Assembly: GCA_030613025.1 (NCBI GenBank)
Contig: JAUWMT010000023.1
Span: 1 to 41,434, forward strand
DNA: 41,434 nucleotides
Reading direction: 5' to 3'
DNA from: Candidatus Cloacimonadota bacterium
GTDB lineage: Bacteria > Cloacimonadota > Cloacimonadia > JGIOTU-2
Shown: piece after piece, positions 16,332 through 25,112 of the stretch
Layout: each line of letters starts with the position of its first letter
How positions within the stretch are numbered: position 1 is the first letter of the stretch
Notes under the pieces: model-generated
What the model was told of the DNA's origin: nothing
Database searches by the model: none
What the model saw: only the letters and a program-made list of their open reading frames with translations
Made by a program: the position numbers and the translations under genes

Positions 16332-17234
16332 CTATAAATTAAACCGATAGCCAACGCGGAAAACAAATGTCTCATTCCCCAATCCGTGCCCTTCGCCTAG
16401 GATAATATGAAAGAGTTTAACTTTCGATAAAAGTTCCAGATAGAACTTCTTTTTATATTCTACGCCAAGACCACCAGCACCATATATCAGAATAGGTGCA
16501 GTCATATAATCGTCCTGAACATATCCCCACGACCAACCCATCCCTCCTTGCGTTGTAATATAGATCCTTAATGCTGCGTCTCTATTAAATGGTGAAAATT
16601 TAACCAGGAAATATATTGGAACATTCACAATATCTTTCCTGTCTTCCAGTTTATTAATGTACTCAAAGCCAACTCCAAGACCAAGATGGTATCTCCCCCT
16701 ATATGATTGAATTATCTCAAAGCCAAACTCGGGTATGCATATAAAATTATCTTTGTAATCATCAAAATATGAATAAACTCCCAAGCCCCCAGAAATCAAA
16801 AAATATTTTTCCGGTTTTCTTATCTTGCTCGCAATATCAACGGTTATAACCTTGTCCGTTTCCGTATATTTGAATCTAAGAGTTTCTTCATTAAATGAGC
16901 GCCCTGAGCAAATGAGATAATCAAATGCAAATGCCCCAATCCCCAAGAGCGGTTCAACCAAAAGAAGCAGCCCATTGTTCAGGATCGCTGCATTAATGTG
17001 GGTTTTTAGCAGATAATGTTGTTCCTGCCCGTCCGGCAAGTAGAACGTTGCGTGGTTTTTTTTGATCTTCCAAAGTTCAATCGAAGCAGGTGTCTGTCCG
17101 ATATTTTTATTGTTTACATACACGGTTACGCTATCTGAATTGCTGGTAAATTCTATTTCTTCAATCGGTCCTCGTGTGATCGTTGCGCAACCAGCAAGAA
17201 TGAGAAGTATAATTACAACGATCGGGAATTTCAT
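16332..17234 (-). CDS. Lipoprotein with PEGA-like domain and C-terminal barrel-like region
   Basis: 300 residues. The signal peptide ends in the lipobox LAGC (Cys about 16). Residues about 30-70 look like a PEGA domain (SDSVTVYVNNKNIGQTPASIEL). A hydrophobic stretch follows (about 84-108), then alternating strands rich in G, Y and aromatic residues up to a final F/L (VFRVGYRFNL), as in small outer-membrane barrels. It overlaps the upstream gene by ATGA with GGAG inside that gene's end. It is the final gene of the 11-gene unit and ends in TAG. Probably outer-membrane located; function unknown. Confidence 0.7.
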   Translation of the reverse strand: MKFPIVVIILLILAGCATITRGPIEEIEFTSNSDSVTVYVNNKNIGQTPASIELWKIKKNHATFYLPDGQEQHYLLKTHINAAILNNGLLLLVEPLLGIGAFAFDYLICSGRSFNEETLRFKYTETDKVITVDIASKIRKPEKYFLISGGLGVYSYFDDYKDNFICIPEFGFEIIQSYRGRYHLGLGVGFEYINKLEDRKDIVNVPIYFLVKFSPFNRDAALRIYITTQGGMGWSWGYVQDDYMTAPILIYGAGGLGVEYKKKFYLELLSKVKLFHIILGEGHGLGNETFVFRVGYRFNL

Positions 17235-19723
17235 TTTTCTCCTATAACCATTGTGGTTGTTTTTTCATATATCTTGTTACTCTGCTTTCCTCCACCTTCA
17301 AGATGAACGATATAAATTCCAATTGGTACCACATTCCCGTTTTCATTTTTGCAGTCCCAAATTATTGTGCCCTGGGCTGCAACCCATTGCTGGTCTGTCA
17401 GCCAGCGGACCATGCGCCCCTTCATGTCAAAAATACGGATGTTTATTTTAGTGATCGGCTCGGGCAGATTGTATTCGATAAGCACTGATTTCTTCTCCCT
17501 GTAGGAAAGCGGATTCGGCGTAACTGTCAACTCTACTTCAGGAATGATATGCTCGACATAAATGCTGTTCTGCTTTCCGGGTGTCGCACCCAAACTGCTC
17601 ACAGAACTGTCCCAATTATCGGAATTCTCGGTGGCAAGGTGCGGATTGATACGCTCGAGAGAATTGTCTTCGATCTCTTTCCAATCGCTGTAATAATAGA
17701 TACTGTCGATAAGGCAGCCGTTTTCGTCACGGAGCACAAGGATATCATCGTCATTATTCAGAGAAGGAAGTTCCCATGCAAAAACGAAATGAGATAGAGT
17801 GTCCAGGTAAGCGAAGTGTGCTTTCAGCGCTAGCGAATCGTTTTCGTCCGGAAGTATCACAATATAATCACCTTTTGATATCGTGCTTTTTGCTGGCTGT
17901 AAAATGAGCGTATCGCTCTTATCTGCAAGTGTCCATCCTGAAATATCGAGTTCGTGGTCGAAGATATTGAAAAGCTCGATCCATTCCGGCTGCTCCTCGG
18001 GCGGCGCTGCCTGAATTTCATTTATGCAAATCGGATGTGAGCCGGGTGTATTATGAGTTGTCAGCATTTGATTATTTGAAATATCCATATCCTGCAGATC
18101 CTTCACATAAAAGCCATATCTATAATAGCCGCTTTCCGGAATGAAGGAATAAGAAAAACTTGCAGAATCTCCTGTTGAAATGTCAAAATAGCCGTTATCC
18201 AGTTCTTCTCCTTCATCATACTGCGCATTCCAATTTATGTCATCAAAGAAAATATATTCTGCATTATCCACAGAATTGAATCCGATATTTTTGCATGCTG
18301 CATGCAGTTCAAGGGTTTCGCCTTCGCTAATTTTTGATAGAGAAACAACGCTAATATCATATTCTTTTGGTGTGATGCTGTTCGCCTTGCCGGGTGTTGC
18401 GCCGAGACTATCAACCGAAACACCCCAATTGAGGGGAATATTTTCATAAGTATCAATGCGCTCCAGAGAATAGTTATAAGGGCAGGAAAACTCGCCCGGA
18501 TCATAACCCATTGAATCCAGTTGCGTGTAATATTTATCAGAGATATGGACTTCGTCCGGTGATGTATTATTCAAGGATGCCCAATCGTTTGTTTGGACAA
18601 GTATAATATCATACTCGTAATAATCTTTAACGGCGGTCGTGTCCTCAGTAATTACAATATATGAAAAAGGTGTTATGCTTTTCTGTGTAACGACAACATT
18701 CCAGCCGGAAGTTGCATCTCTGATATGCCAGTTCAGAACAGGAAAAGTATTTTCAGAATTATTGAATATCTCGATCCATTCTACGTTCGGAGTGCCCGGC
18801 ATATACATTATCTCGTTGATGACGATCGGTGATTCTCCAACAAGGAAAGAGGATTCATAGGAATTATTTGACGGAGTCGTATCTGTTGAGAGGAGCAATT
18901 CCACATAATATTCATACAATCCGTTTTCAAATATTCCAAGCTGAACTTCTAGCTGATGTGTCGCATGGCTGGGAATTTCTTCGGAAATTATGCCCTCGGT
19001 TACAAGCTCTCCAGACACAAATATTTTGTAGGAGCAGCTATCCGCCTGGATCGAAATGTCTGAATTATTATACGCAGAAAAATGGAGAGAAACTATATCC
19101 GTGCTGTCCGGATGGGATGGGTGGATAAGAACATTCTGCAAAATAACATCTTGCGGCATAACATTTGGTTCTCCGGGTGTCGGGTATTCGCAATCAAAGA
19201 AATCTTCCTCGCAATTATCAGTATCGTGGCCATCCGGGTAGCGGATGAGTGTGTGCCCGGAAGAAACATCAACGGCAAAATAAATGCCAGGATCGTGTGC
19301 GTCGTCAGGGAGATTATTTGTATTAGGAGAATCATACAGAATAGTGTCTATCGTATCTCCTTCTGCTGAGATGATGCGCACACCGTCTGTTGCGGTTCCT
19401 CCGTTTTGAAAAGCCAGTACTCCGATCAGGTCTGCGTCCGGGACCTGGGATTCTCCAATTAACAGATATTCTCCGGTGTTAATAATATACTCGGGGAAGG
19501 TGAAGCATTCCTCGAAGTTAGTACCCGCTTTTTGTATCTGCCATCCCTCAAGCTGAACCGGTTCGGTGCCTGCGTTGTATAATTCAATCCATTCTTTGCC
19601 TGTGTCGCCACCTGCGGGATCGTAGAGTATTTCGTTGATCTTGATTTCCTGTGCCTGCAATGTGAGTGCGGATACGCACAGGGCTATCACGCTTGCCAGT
19701 GATACAAGAATGTGTTTCCTCAT
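17231..19723 (-). CDS. Secreted multi-domain lamin-tail protein with FlgD-Ig-like C-terminus
   Basis: 830 residues. Signal peptide MRKHILVSLASVIALCVSALTLQAQ. Three lamin-tail (LTD) domains each start with an INEI motif and contain EWIEL/I-(Y/F)N: about 26-170 (KINEILYDPAGGDTGKEWIELYN), 295-445 (VINEIMYMPGTPNVEWIEIFN) and 570-715 (CINEIQAAPPEEQPEWIELFN). CARDB-like beta domains lie between them. The end (about 735-830) is a FlgD-Ig-like sorting-type domain (VTPNPLSYREKKSVLIEYNLPEPITKINIRIFDMKGRMV...WDCKNENG...GIYIVHL). This layout is typical of secreted proteins in FCB phyla. LTDs may bind nucleic acid or act as adhesion modules; the role here is unknown. Start chosen at the ATG following GGAGGACTCC. 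Confidence 0.82.
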   Translation of the reverse strand: MRKHILVSLASVIALCVSALTLQAQEIKINEILYDPAGGDTGKEWIELYNAGTEPVQLEGWQIQKAGTNFEECFTFPEYIINTGEYLLIGESQVPDADLIGVLAFQNGGTATDGVRIISAEGDTIDTILYDSPNTNNLPDDAHDPGIYFAVDVSSGHTLIRYPDGHDTDNCEEDFFDCEYPTPGEPNVMPQDVILQNVLIHPSHPDSTDIVSLHFSAYNNSDISIQADSCSYKIFVSGELVTEGIISEEIPSHATHQLEVQLGIFENGLYEYYVELLLSTDTTPSNNSYESSFLVGESPIVINEIMYMPGTPNVEWIEIFNNSENTFPVLNWHIRDATSGWNVVVTQKSITPFSYIVITEDTTAVKDYYEYDIILVQTNDWASLNNTSPDEVHISDKYYTQLDSMGYDPGEFSCPYNYSLERIDTYENIPLNWGVSVDSLGATPGKANSITPKEYDISVVSLSKISEGETLELHAACKNIGFNSVDNAEYIFFDDINWNAQYDEGEELDNGYFDISTGDSASFSYSFIPESGYYRYGFYVKDLQDMDISNNQMLTTHNTPGSHPICINEIQAAPPEEQPEWIELFNIFDHELDISGWTLADKSDTLILQPAKSTISKGDYIVILPDENDSLALKAHFAYLDTLSHFVFAWELPSLNNDDDILVLRDENGCLIDSIYYYSDWKEIEDNSLERINPHLATENSDNWDSSVSSLGATPGKQNSIYVEHIIPEVELTVTPNPLSYREKKSVLIEYNLPEPITKINIRIFDMKGRMVRWLTDQQWVAAQGTIIWDCKNENGNVVPIGIYIVHLEGGGKQSNKIYEKTTTMVIGEK

Positions 19724-19738
19724 GGAGTCCTCCTAATT

Positions 19739-20797
19739 CTATTTTTTTTCTATCGTTTTAAAAGTGTTGGTGATTATTTCTAATCCGATCAAAGCGCGCA
19801 GCTTTTCACCTTCCGGAAAATACACTGCATTATCTATCATATAAGCCATTTTCTGCTGCTCGTTATAGAAGCCCCAGCAGGCAAAGGTGCCGCCGGTAAA
19901 GCTTGCCGGATTCTGCCATCTTCCTGATAATTTATATGCCGTATAGCCAAGAAAATCTGCGTTTTCCTGCCGTACATCTTTCACCAGAAGCGTATCACCA
20001 TTGTAGTATTTATCTCCAATTTCAAGCCGTTTTTGATAGAGCCATTCTTTTGATACATTATTCTCTTCCATGGACTCCCAATAGATGCCCAGAAATCGGT
20101 CTGGATATTTTTTCACCCGGCAAAGATAGGATACAAAATTGTGTGCATCGTCCTTGCGGAAAACTCTATATTGAGAAGGAAGCTCTAAATACCAAGGATA
20201 ATGTTCCTTCTCGTATGTGATCTCCGTCTCATTCAATCCGAGCTTATACACCACATTCTCGATCCGTTCAAACTCACCACCCTCATAAATTTCAAAGATG
20301 AGGTTCAGGTTTTCAAAAGTGTAGAGAAGCAACTGCTCAATATCTTTTCCCAGCACAAAGATAACACGTTGGTCACGCGCCCATATATCCTTTGCTGCGA
20401 CTATCGTTGCAGGAAGGGAATCTCCGATCATTGCTGCCTGCTCCGGGATGATCTCTTTTACATATTCAGAAACCTGTTGTTTCGAGCTCACATCACACAA
20501 AAAGAGGAGATTGGCAAATTTATAATAGGTATGGATATTTGATATGTCGTGTCTTTCCACGCTAAAAAGCACTTCATTGGTTGTGGTGAAGAATTGGCGT
20601 TCGAGGGATTTCTTTATTTCAAGCTGTCCATAATCCCACGCTTTGTTGTCAGCATAAGTAAAAATGCGGTGGGATTGTCCCCAGGAAAGTGGCTTCTTGT
20701 GGTCGGAGCTGCTCTTTCGCACCGATGGTCCATTATCACATCCTGCGATAACCAATAACATACACCCAACAATTAGAGTAATAAATTTACGTCTCAT
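19739..20797 (-). CDS. DUF4837-like lipoprotein
   Basis: 352 residues from ATG 20797, which has a strong GGAAGGAG site; the frame runs 20 codons further upstream but inside pgsA. Lipobox VIAGC places Cys near residue 19. The rest resembles DUF4837 proteins of Bacteroidota: an N-terminal block about a small W-containing motif (NKAWDYGQLEIKKSLERQFF), IERVENVVYK-like central part, then the (W/Y)Y-LELPSQYRVFRKD segment and a second half ending in a GLEIITNTF tail. Function unknown. It overlaps pgsA by 11 bases and ends in TAG, 15 bases before the LTD gene. The family name is from memory of the pattern and should be treated as probable. Confidence 0.65.
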   Translation of the reverse strand: MRRKFITLIVGCMLLVIAGCDNGPSVRKSSSDHKKPLSWGQSHRIFTYADNKAWDYGQLEIKKSLERQFFTTTNEVLFSVERHDISNIHTYYKFANLLFLCDVSSKQQVSEYVKEIIPEQAAMIGDSLPATIVAAKDIWARDQRVIFVLGKDIEQLLLYTFENLNLIFEIYEGGEFERIENVVYKLGLNETEITYEKEHYPWYLELPSQYRVFRKDDAHNFVSYLCRVKKYPDRFLGIYWESMEENNVSKEWLYQKRLEIGDKYYNGDTLLVKDVRQENADFLGYTAYKLSGRWQNPASFTGGTFACWGFYNEQQKMAYMIDNAVYFPEGEKLRALIGLEIITNTFKTIEKK

Positions 20798-21338
20798 GCC
20801 GCTCCTTCCGAACCTGGTGTAAATAGATAATTGCTGACATCCATGCCAATACTGCAATCAAAAAATACATAATGGTCAGTATGGTGTCAATGATTACGAC
20901 CTTTGGCAGGATCGCTCTATATGCAAGGGTTGCGATGATGGTGACCATCTGTGTGGTGGTTTTCATTTTGCCGTATCGATTCGCTCCAAGGAAGGTGCCT
21001 CTTTTCTTAAGAAGCTCACGATAAACCGTCATAAATACTTCTCGCAATAAAATAATTGCAGTAAGCCACCAGAATAGAATCCCCCAGTATGAAAAAATTA
21101 CAAGCGCTGAAGCGACCAGCAGTTTATCAGCAAGAGGATCGACTATTTTTCCAAAATTTGATACATATCCGAATTTTCTTGCGATCACGCCGTCAAAAGC
21201 ATCTGTCAGTGCTGCTACAACAAACACGATAAGGGTGAGGATGAAGTGGTCGTTGAGCGCAAAATAAATAAAGACCGGTATCAGGATGATCCTGAAAACC
21301 GTGAGTGCATTTGGAATCTGGTGTTTAAAATTTTCCAC
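20787..21338 (-). CDS. pgsA: CDP-diacylglycerol-glycerol-3-phosphate 3-phosphatidyltransferase
   Basis: Makes phosphatidylglycerophosphate, the committed step to phosphatidylglycerol, in the inner membrane. 183 residues. The CDP-alcohol phosphotransferase motif is complete: Asp46-x2-Asp49-Gly50-x2-Ala53-Arg54-x8-Gly63-x3-Asp67-x3-Asp71. PNALTVFRI at 9-17 and REVFMTVYRELLKKRG at about 99-114 are typical of PgsA rather than PssA. About five TM helices. The start is a GTG at 21338, 14 bases inside the ftsX-like gene. The 3' end overlaps the DUF4837 gene. Confidence 0.92.
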   Translation of the reverse strand: MENFKHQIPNALTVFRIILIPVFIYFALNDHFILTLIVFVVAALTDAFDGVIARKFGYVSNFGKIVDPLADKLLVASALVIFSYWGILFWWLTAIILLREVFMTVYRELLKKRGTFLGANRYGKMKTTTQMVTIIATLAYRAILPKVVIIDTILTIMYFLIAVLAWMSAIIYLHQVRKERHET

Positions 21339-22200
21339 TTTTTTTAAAAACCACCTTTGTTTTTTCTTTATCCTTGAACATGAGGTTTATGAGTGAAATC
21401 AACATATAAAGTCCAAGCAGCACACACACAGACCGCCAGCCGTCATTGAACTGCAGAATGTTGATGTTTAACAAAAGCAGCATGTCATCTCCGAAAAGCA
21501 GAATAAGTACTTCAAACATACCGCCAACCACAACAGTTGTAATAACAAATTCCAGAATGAGATGTGGAACCTTAAAAATAGGTCTGATATTCATGCTTTT
21601 CCAGAGTTTCCACTTTTCTTTCTGCCTGCTTCGCATTAGCCGCCTGACGAGGAAAAGAACAAAGCTGAAAAGGATCAATACCAATATTTGCGGTGCCCAT
21701 TTGAATTTTTTGAAGAGCGAGGTGATCGTGCCAAGACGCCTTACTTCCAAGGAGTTATAGTCAATCTGCTGGATACTTTCGTCTGCCGTTAGTGAATCAA
21801 CCATGGCAGTGAAATTTTTTATTGAAAACTCCAGCGGGTTAAGATTTGCCTGCACAAAATCCGGGATTTTTTCGGGATTCACCCACCGAGGAAGAGTGCT
21901 AAGCCCATAGGCTCTCTGCAATTCATTGATGGTTTCCATACTTGTGATAAGTCTGTGATTCTCAATGACTGGATATGAAAGAATACTCATCATCACATCT
22001 TCTGTCTGTGCTTGAGGATCGATATACACAATTACCGATGACTTCACCACTTCCTCGTGCAGCGCTTTTTCTAAGTACTCTTCCGCATAGAACATAGCAA
22101 GGAGCACAAGTGCAGTGAGTAGGATCAGGAACCAAATTATGATGAGGTGTCCGATAAGATCAGAATAGAGTTTCCTAAAAAGTGGAAAAAATCCTTTCAT
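21325..22200 (-). CDS. ftsX: FtsX-like cell division permease
   Basis: 291 residues. One N-terminal TM (about 15-38), an extracytoplasmic domain (about 40-165) and three C-terminal TM segments (about 168-190, 215-240, 260-280), which is the FtsX topology. Residues 115-160 fit the FtsX pattern: NPLEFSIKNFTAMVDSL...IQQIDYNSLEVRRL. FtsX relays ATP hydrolysis by FtsE to periplasmic peptidoglycan hydrolase activators. Here no ftsE is adjacent, but an M23 peptidase gene with a coiled coil (25113-26060), of the kind FtsX can control, is in the same transcription unit. The sequence is divergent, so a different MacB-like permease half cannot be excluded. It overlaps trmN6 by ATGA. Confidence 0.65.
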   Translation of the reverse strand: MKGFFPLFRKLYSDLIGHLIIIWFLILLTALVLLAMFYAEEYLEKALHEEVVKSSVIVYIDPQAQTEDVMMSILSYPVIENHRLITSMETINELQRAYGLSTLPRWVNPEKIPDFVQANLNPLEFSIKNFTAMVDSLTADESIQQIDYNSLEVRRLGTITSLFKKFKWAPQILVLILFSFVLFLVRRLMRSRQKEKWKLWKSMNIRPIFKVPHLILEFVITTVVVGGMFEVLILLFGDDMLLLLNINILQFNDGWRSVCVLLGLYMLISLINLMFKDKEKTKVVFKKSGKF

Positions 22201-22901
22201 GGTCGCTTCTTAATCTCCGCTACAAACAATTTGCTCTTTTGCGCCCATTTAGATAAATCAGATTCGTTTTGTGAAGGTTTCCATGTTCCGCAGTGGTGTT
22301 TTATGTCTTTGAAAAACTGAATGCGAGAGAGCTTCATATGTTTAAGTAATCTCATCTTTTCCAGAAATTCATCGAGCCGTTCCACGGAATAAATAAGAAA
22401 CCCAACACCTTGGGCTTTGAGCATATATTCAAATGAATTCAGCACGTCGTCCATGGTGCAAAGCAGTTCGTGGCGCGCTTGAAGCTTCTCCTTTGATGAA
22501 CTGGGCTTTCCTGAATTCGTTGGGAAAAAGGGCGGGTTTGCAAAGGCACAGTCATATTTTTGGGGATTGAAATATTCTTTGATCTTTCTGCCGTCTGCTT
22601 TTATTAGAATAATCCTTTCTTCCTGTCCGGCACGAAGAATATTTTCTTTTGCCAGACCGAAGAGGGATTCTTGTATCTCAATTGCTGTTATTGTAATATT
22701 TTTCAGTTTTGCTGCAAGTAGTAATGAAATGATACCTGAGCCGGTTCCGAACTCAAAGGCATTTCCGCTGTAGTTAAATCCCAACCCTTTTATAATAGCG
22801 TATAAAAGAATCAGTGAATCTTCTGTGCTTCGGTAACCCCGTTTATTCTGTCGCAGGTGAAGGTCTTTGTATTGCAGGTCATCCAGCGTGGTTTCCGGCA
22901 T
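22197..22901 (-). CDS. trmN6: tRNA1(Val) (adenine-37-N6)-methyltransferase (YfiC/TrmN6 family)
   Basis: 234 residues, Rossmann-type SAM-dependent methyltransferase. N-terminus LRQNKRGYRSTEDSLILL matches the YfiC family start (Q...G.R...D..LL). SAM motif FEFGTGSGIISLLLA (about 49-63), acidic residue in AIEIQE (about 73-78), and the N6-adenine-type catalytic NPPF (AFANPPFF, about 121-127) are present. The enzyme modifies A37 of tRNA-Val in E. coli; other substrates are possible in this lineage. It starts 6 bases after dut and overlaps the ftsX-like gene. Confidence 0.82.
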   Translation of the reverse strand: MPETTLDDLQYKDLHLRQNKRGYRSTEDSLILLYAIIKGLGFNYSGNAFEFGTGSGIISLLLAAKLKNITITAIEIQESLFGLAKENILRAGQEERIILIKADGRKIKEYFNPQKYDCAFANPPFFPTNSGKPSSSKEKLQARHELLCTMDDVLNSFEYMLKAQGVGFLIYSVERLDEFLEKMRLLKHMKLSRIQFFKDIKHHCGTWKPSQNESDLSKWAQKSKLFVAEIKKRP

Positions 22902-22907
22902 GTTTGA

Positions 22908-23339
22908 TTATCCCGTGTGCCCAAATCCGCCATCGTTTCGTTCTGTCTCTTCTAAAGAAGTGCTTTCGGTTAATTCCGCATGTTCTGCTCTGGCAAACAC
23001 CATCTGGGCGATCCGCATGTCCCGCACTACAACAAATGGCTTGTTTCCGAAATTGAACAGGATCACCTTCACTTCTCCGCGATAATCTGCATCTATTGTG
23101 CCGGGAGAATTCAGAATTCCTATCTTGTGTTTGATAGCCAATCCGCTTCGTGGGCGAACTTGCGCTTCATAGCCCGGAGGAATTTCCAGAGAGATACCCG
23201 TTGAGATAAGCGCCACATCTTTGGGTTGTATAATAAGTTCATCAACGTCTGCATAGAGGTCAAAACCCGAGGAATGTTCGGTCATTTTTTGTGGTGTTTG
23301 TGCTGTTTGTGTGAGCTTTTTGAATTTTATACTGATCAT
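22908..23339 (-). CDS. dut: dUTP diphosphatase (trimeric dUTPase)
   Basis: Hydrolyses dUTP to dUMP and PPi, keeping uracil out of DNA and feeding dTMP synthesis. 143 residues. Trimeric dUTPase motifs: SGFDLYA (motif 1, about 24-30), RPRSGLAIKHKIGILNSPGTIDADYRGE (motifs 2 and 3, about 62-89), and the C-terminal ERNDGGFGHTG (motif 5, RxxxGFGxTG). The start ATG shares one base with the ispA stop (TAATG). Confidence 0.95.
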   Translation of the reverse strand: MISIKFKKLTQTAQTPQKMTEHSSGFDLYADVDELIIQPKDVALISTGISLEIPPGYEAQVRPRSGLAIKHKIGILNSPGTIDADYRGEVKVILFNFGNKPFVVVRDMRIAQMVFARAEHAELTESTSLEETERNDGGFGHTG

Positions 23340-24229
23340 TAAAATTCACGAGTTGCAATATAGATACAGATCTTTTTCAGGAACTCCGCTTTTGGTCCGT
23401 AATAAGAAATAATATTCTGCGCCTTCAGCATGAGCTCGTCGCGTTTTTCCTTTGCTTTATCCAGTCCGTAAACTTGTGGATAGGTTGCCTTTCCGACCTT
23501 TACATCCTTGCCGGATTTCTTACCCATCATTTTGGTGATTCCCTCTACATCCAGAATATCATCCACGATCTGAAAAAGCAGCCCGAGGGTTTCTCCGAAT
23601 TCAGTAACGCGGTCCACATCATCTTCACCTGCTTCACTCATTATAGCGCCAAACCGGATTGCCATGCAGATCAGCTTGGCGGTTTTATTCATATGTATGT
23701 AGTCGAGGGTTTCGGCGCTAACCTTTTTTCCTTCGCTCAGAATATCGACAACCTGGCCCGCTATCAAACCCTTGCTGCCGGTTATCTCTGCAAATTCAGA
23801 GATCATTTGAGCTTTGAACTTCGGTTTTGCGTCGAGTTGTAACATCAGCCGAAAAGCTTCTACGATCAGGGCATCGCCTGCAAGGAGTGCAATATCTTCT
23901 CCGAATTCCACGTGGTTTGCGGATTTTCCTCTTCGCAGATCATCATCATCAATATCTGGAAGATCGTCATGAATAAGCGAATAGGTATGAATGAGTTCTA
24001 TTGCGGCAGCGACAGGCAGTATCTTCTTGTCCATGTGCCCGAAGAGCTGGTATGTCGTAATAGTCAAATAGGGTCTGATGCGCTTGCCTCCAGCAAAAAG
24101 TGTGTAGCGCATAGCTTTATGAATTATTTTAGGATATTCATCCTTTCTCGGTAAAAAGCGATCTATAACAATATTGACCAATTCCCGTTTTTCTTTAACG
24201 TCCTTTTTCAGTCGCATCATTTTGGTCAT
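23339..24229 (-). CDS. ispA: Polyprenyl (farnesyl/geranylgeranyl) diphosphate synthase
   Basis: Condenses IPP with allylic diphosphates to build short-chain prenyl diphosphates for quinones and undecaprenyl phosphate. 296 residues. First Asp-rich motif HDDLPDIDDDDLRRGK (about 87-102); second motif FQIVDDILDVEG (about 220-231); GGKRIRPYL (47-55) and GQVVD (about 165) also fit. AAAGGAG precedes the ATG. It lies 25 bases after xseB, a gene pair that is common in bacteria. Chain length cannot be set from sequence alone. Confidence 0.9.
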   Translation of the reverse strand: MTKMMRLKKDVKEKRELVNIVIDRFLPRKDEYPKIIHKAMRYTLFAGGKRIRPYLTITTYQLFGHMDKKILPVAAAIELIHTYSLIHDDLPDIDDDDLRRGKSANHVEFGEDIALLAGDALIVEAFRLMLQLDAKPKFKAQMISEFAEITGSKGLIAGQVVDILSEGKKVSAETLDYIHMNKTAKLICMAIRFGAIMSEAGEDDVDRVTEFGETLGLLFQIVDDILDVEGITKMMGKKSGKDVKVGKATYPQVYGLDKAKEKRDELMLKAQNIISYYGPKAEFLKKICIYIATREF

Positions 24230-24254
24230 TGGGTTACTCCTTTACATCAACGCC

Positions 24255-24467
24255 TTATTCGTTTTGTGTGTTCTCATCCTCGTCTGTCTCGTTAAGAAGA
24301 GCGATCTTATTCTCGATCTTTTTCAATTTTGAGGAACATTGTTTTATTAGGCCGATTCCCTCTTCGTAAAATTCCAAAGACTTTTCGATATCAATATTTC
24401 CTTCTTCGAGTTTTTCCACGATTTCCTGAAGTCTCTCTAATGCTTTTTCAAACTTTATTTCTGCCAT
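24255..24467 (-). CDS. xseB: Exodeoxyribonuclease VII small subunit
   Basis: 70 residues with the XseB pattern: KFEKALERLQEIVEKLEEGNIDIEKSLEFYEEGIGLIKQCSSKLKKIENKI, two short helices of the three-helix fold. It partners XseA in single-strand exonuclease VII; xseA is not in the window. It starts exactly at the base after the thiN stop and is followed by ispA. Confidence 0.93.
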   Translation of the reverse strand: MAEIKFEKALERLQEIVEKLEEGNIDIEKSLEFYEEGIGLIKQCSSKLKKIENKIALLNETDEDENTQNE

Positions 24468-25097
24468 TTATCTTCCTCGTACGATTAATAAAATTCCTGA
24501 CGAGATCTTTACTGAAAGCATCTCGTTTTCTGCTACATTACTAATGCCGCGCGTATGTGTCCTGAACAAGATCTCGTTCTGCATGGGATATTTAAAACCA
24601 TTGATTAACTCTATTTTCACCTGCTCGGTGAGAGGGATCAAAGAAACTTCTGAGCCCTTTCGGCAAGCAATCTCGATCCTGTCTGGACCATTCAGAACAA
24701 AGATTTCATTTTCTTTATTTATAAAATGAAGGGAGAGCCCTTTTCGCACAAAATTTTCTATCAAAAAAATATTCGCCAGCGAATGTTCGAGCCGGCCATT
24801 CACTGCATTGACCATTGTTACTGAATCATAATGCCCATCAACACAATAATCAAGAGCAAGCTCGCTATCGGTTTTATCCTTTTCTTTGGGAAACTGCAAA
24901 ACCTTTGATTTTTTTTTTAGTTCGTCCAAAGAATTATCTGATATGGAATCAAAATCTCCAATGAGAACTTGGGGTATTATATCTTGGTTGAGAAGGAAAT
25001 CTGCTCCTCCGTCCGCTGCTATGATCGTGCCATCCAAAGCAAAGCCCATAGCAAAATCAATATAATTATTATTACAAAAAATAAATGCTTTTTTCAA
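24468..25097 (-). CDS. thiN: Thiamine pyrophosphokinase
   Basis: Transfers pyrophosphate from ATP to thiamine, giving TPP. 209 residues. Marker motifs: DGGADFLL (about 31-38), GDFDSIS (about 47-53), FPKEKDKTDSELALDY (about 69-84, with the metal-binding Asp) and NAVNGRLEHSLANI (about 97-110; the family normally has G-G-R-x-D-H). The only start in this frame is TTG at 25097, because the TAA of the M23 gene is in frame upstream. No strong ribosome binding site is seen. Confidence 0.88.
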   Translation of the reverse strand: MKKAFIFCNNNYIDFAMGFALDGTIIAADGGADFLLNQDIIPQVLIGDFDSISDNSLDELKKKSKVLQFPKEKDKTDSELALDYCVDGHYDSVTMVNAVNGRLEHSLANIFLIENFVRKGLSLHFINKENEIFVLNGPDRIEIACRKGSEVSLIPLTEQVKIELINGFKYPMQNEILFRTHTRGISNVAENEMLSVKISSGILLIVRGR

Positions 25098-25112
25098 GAT
25101 GCGATAAAATCG

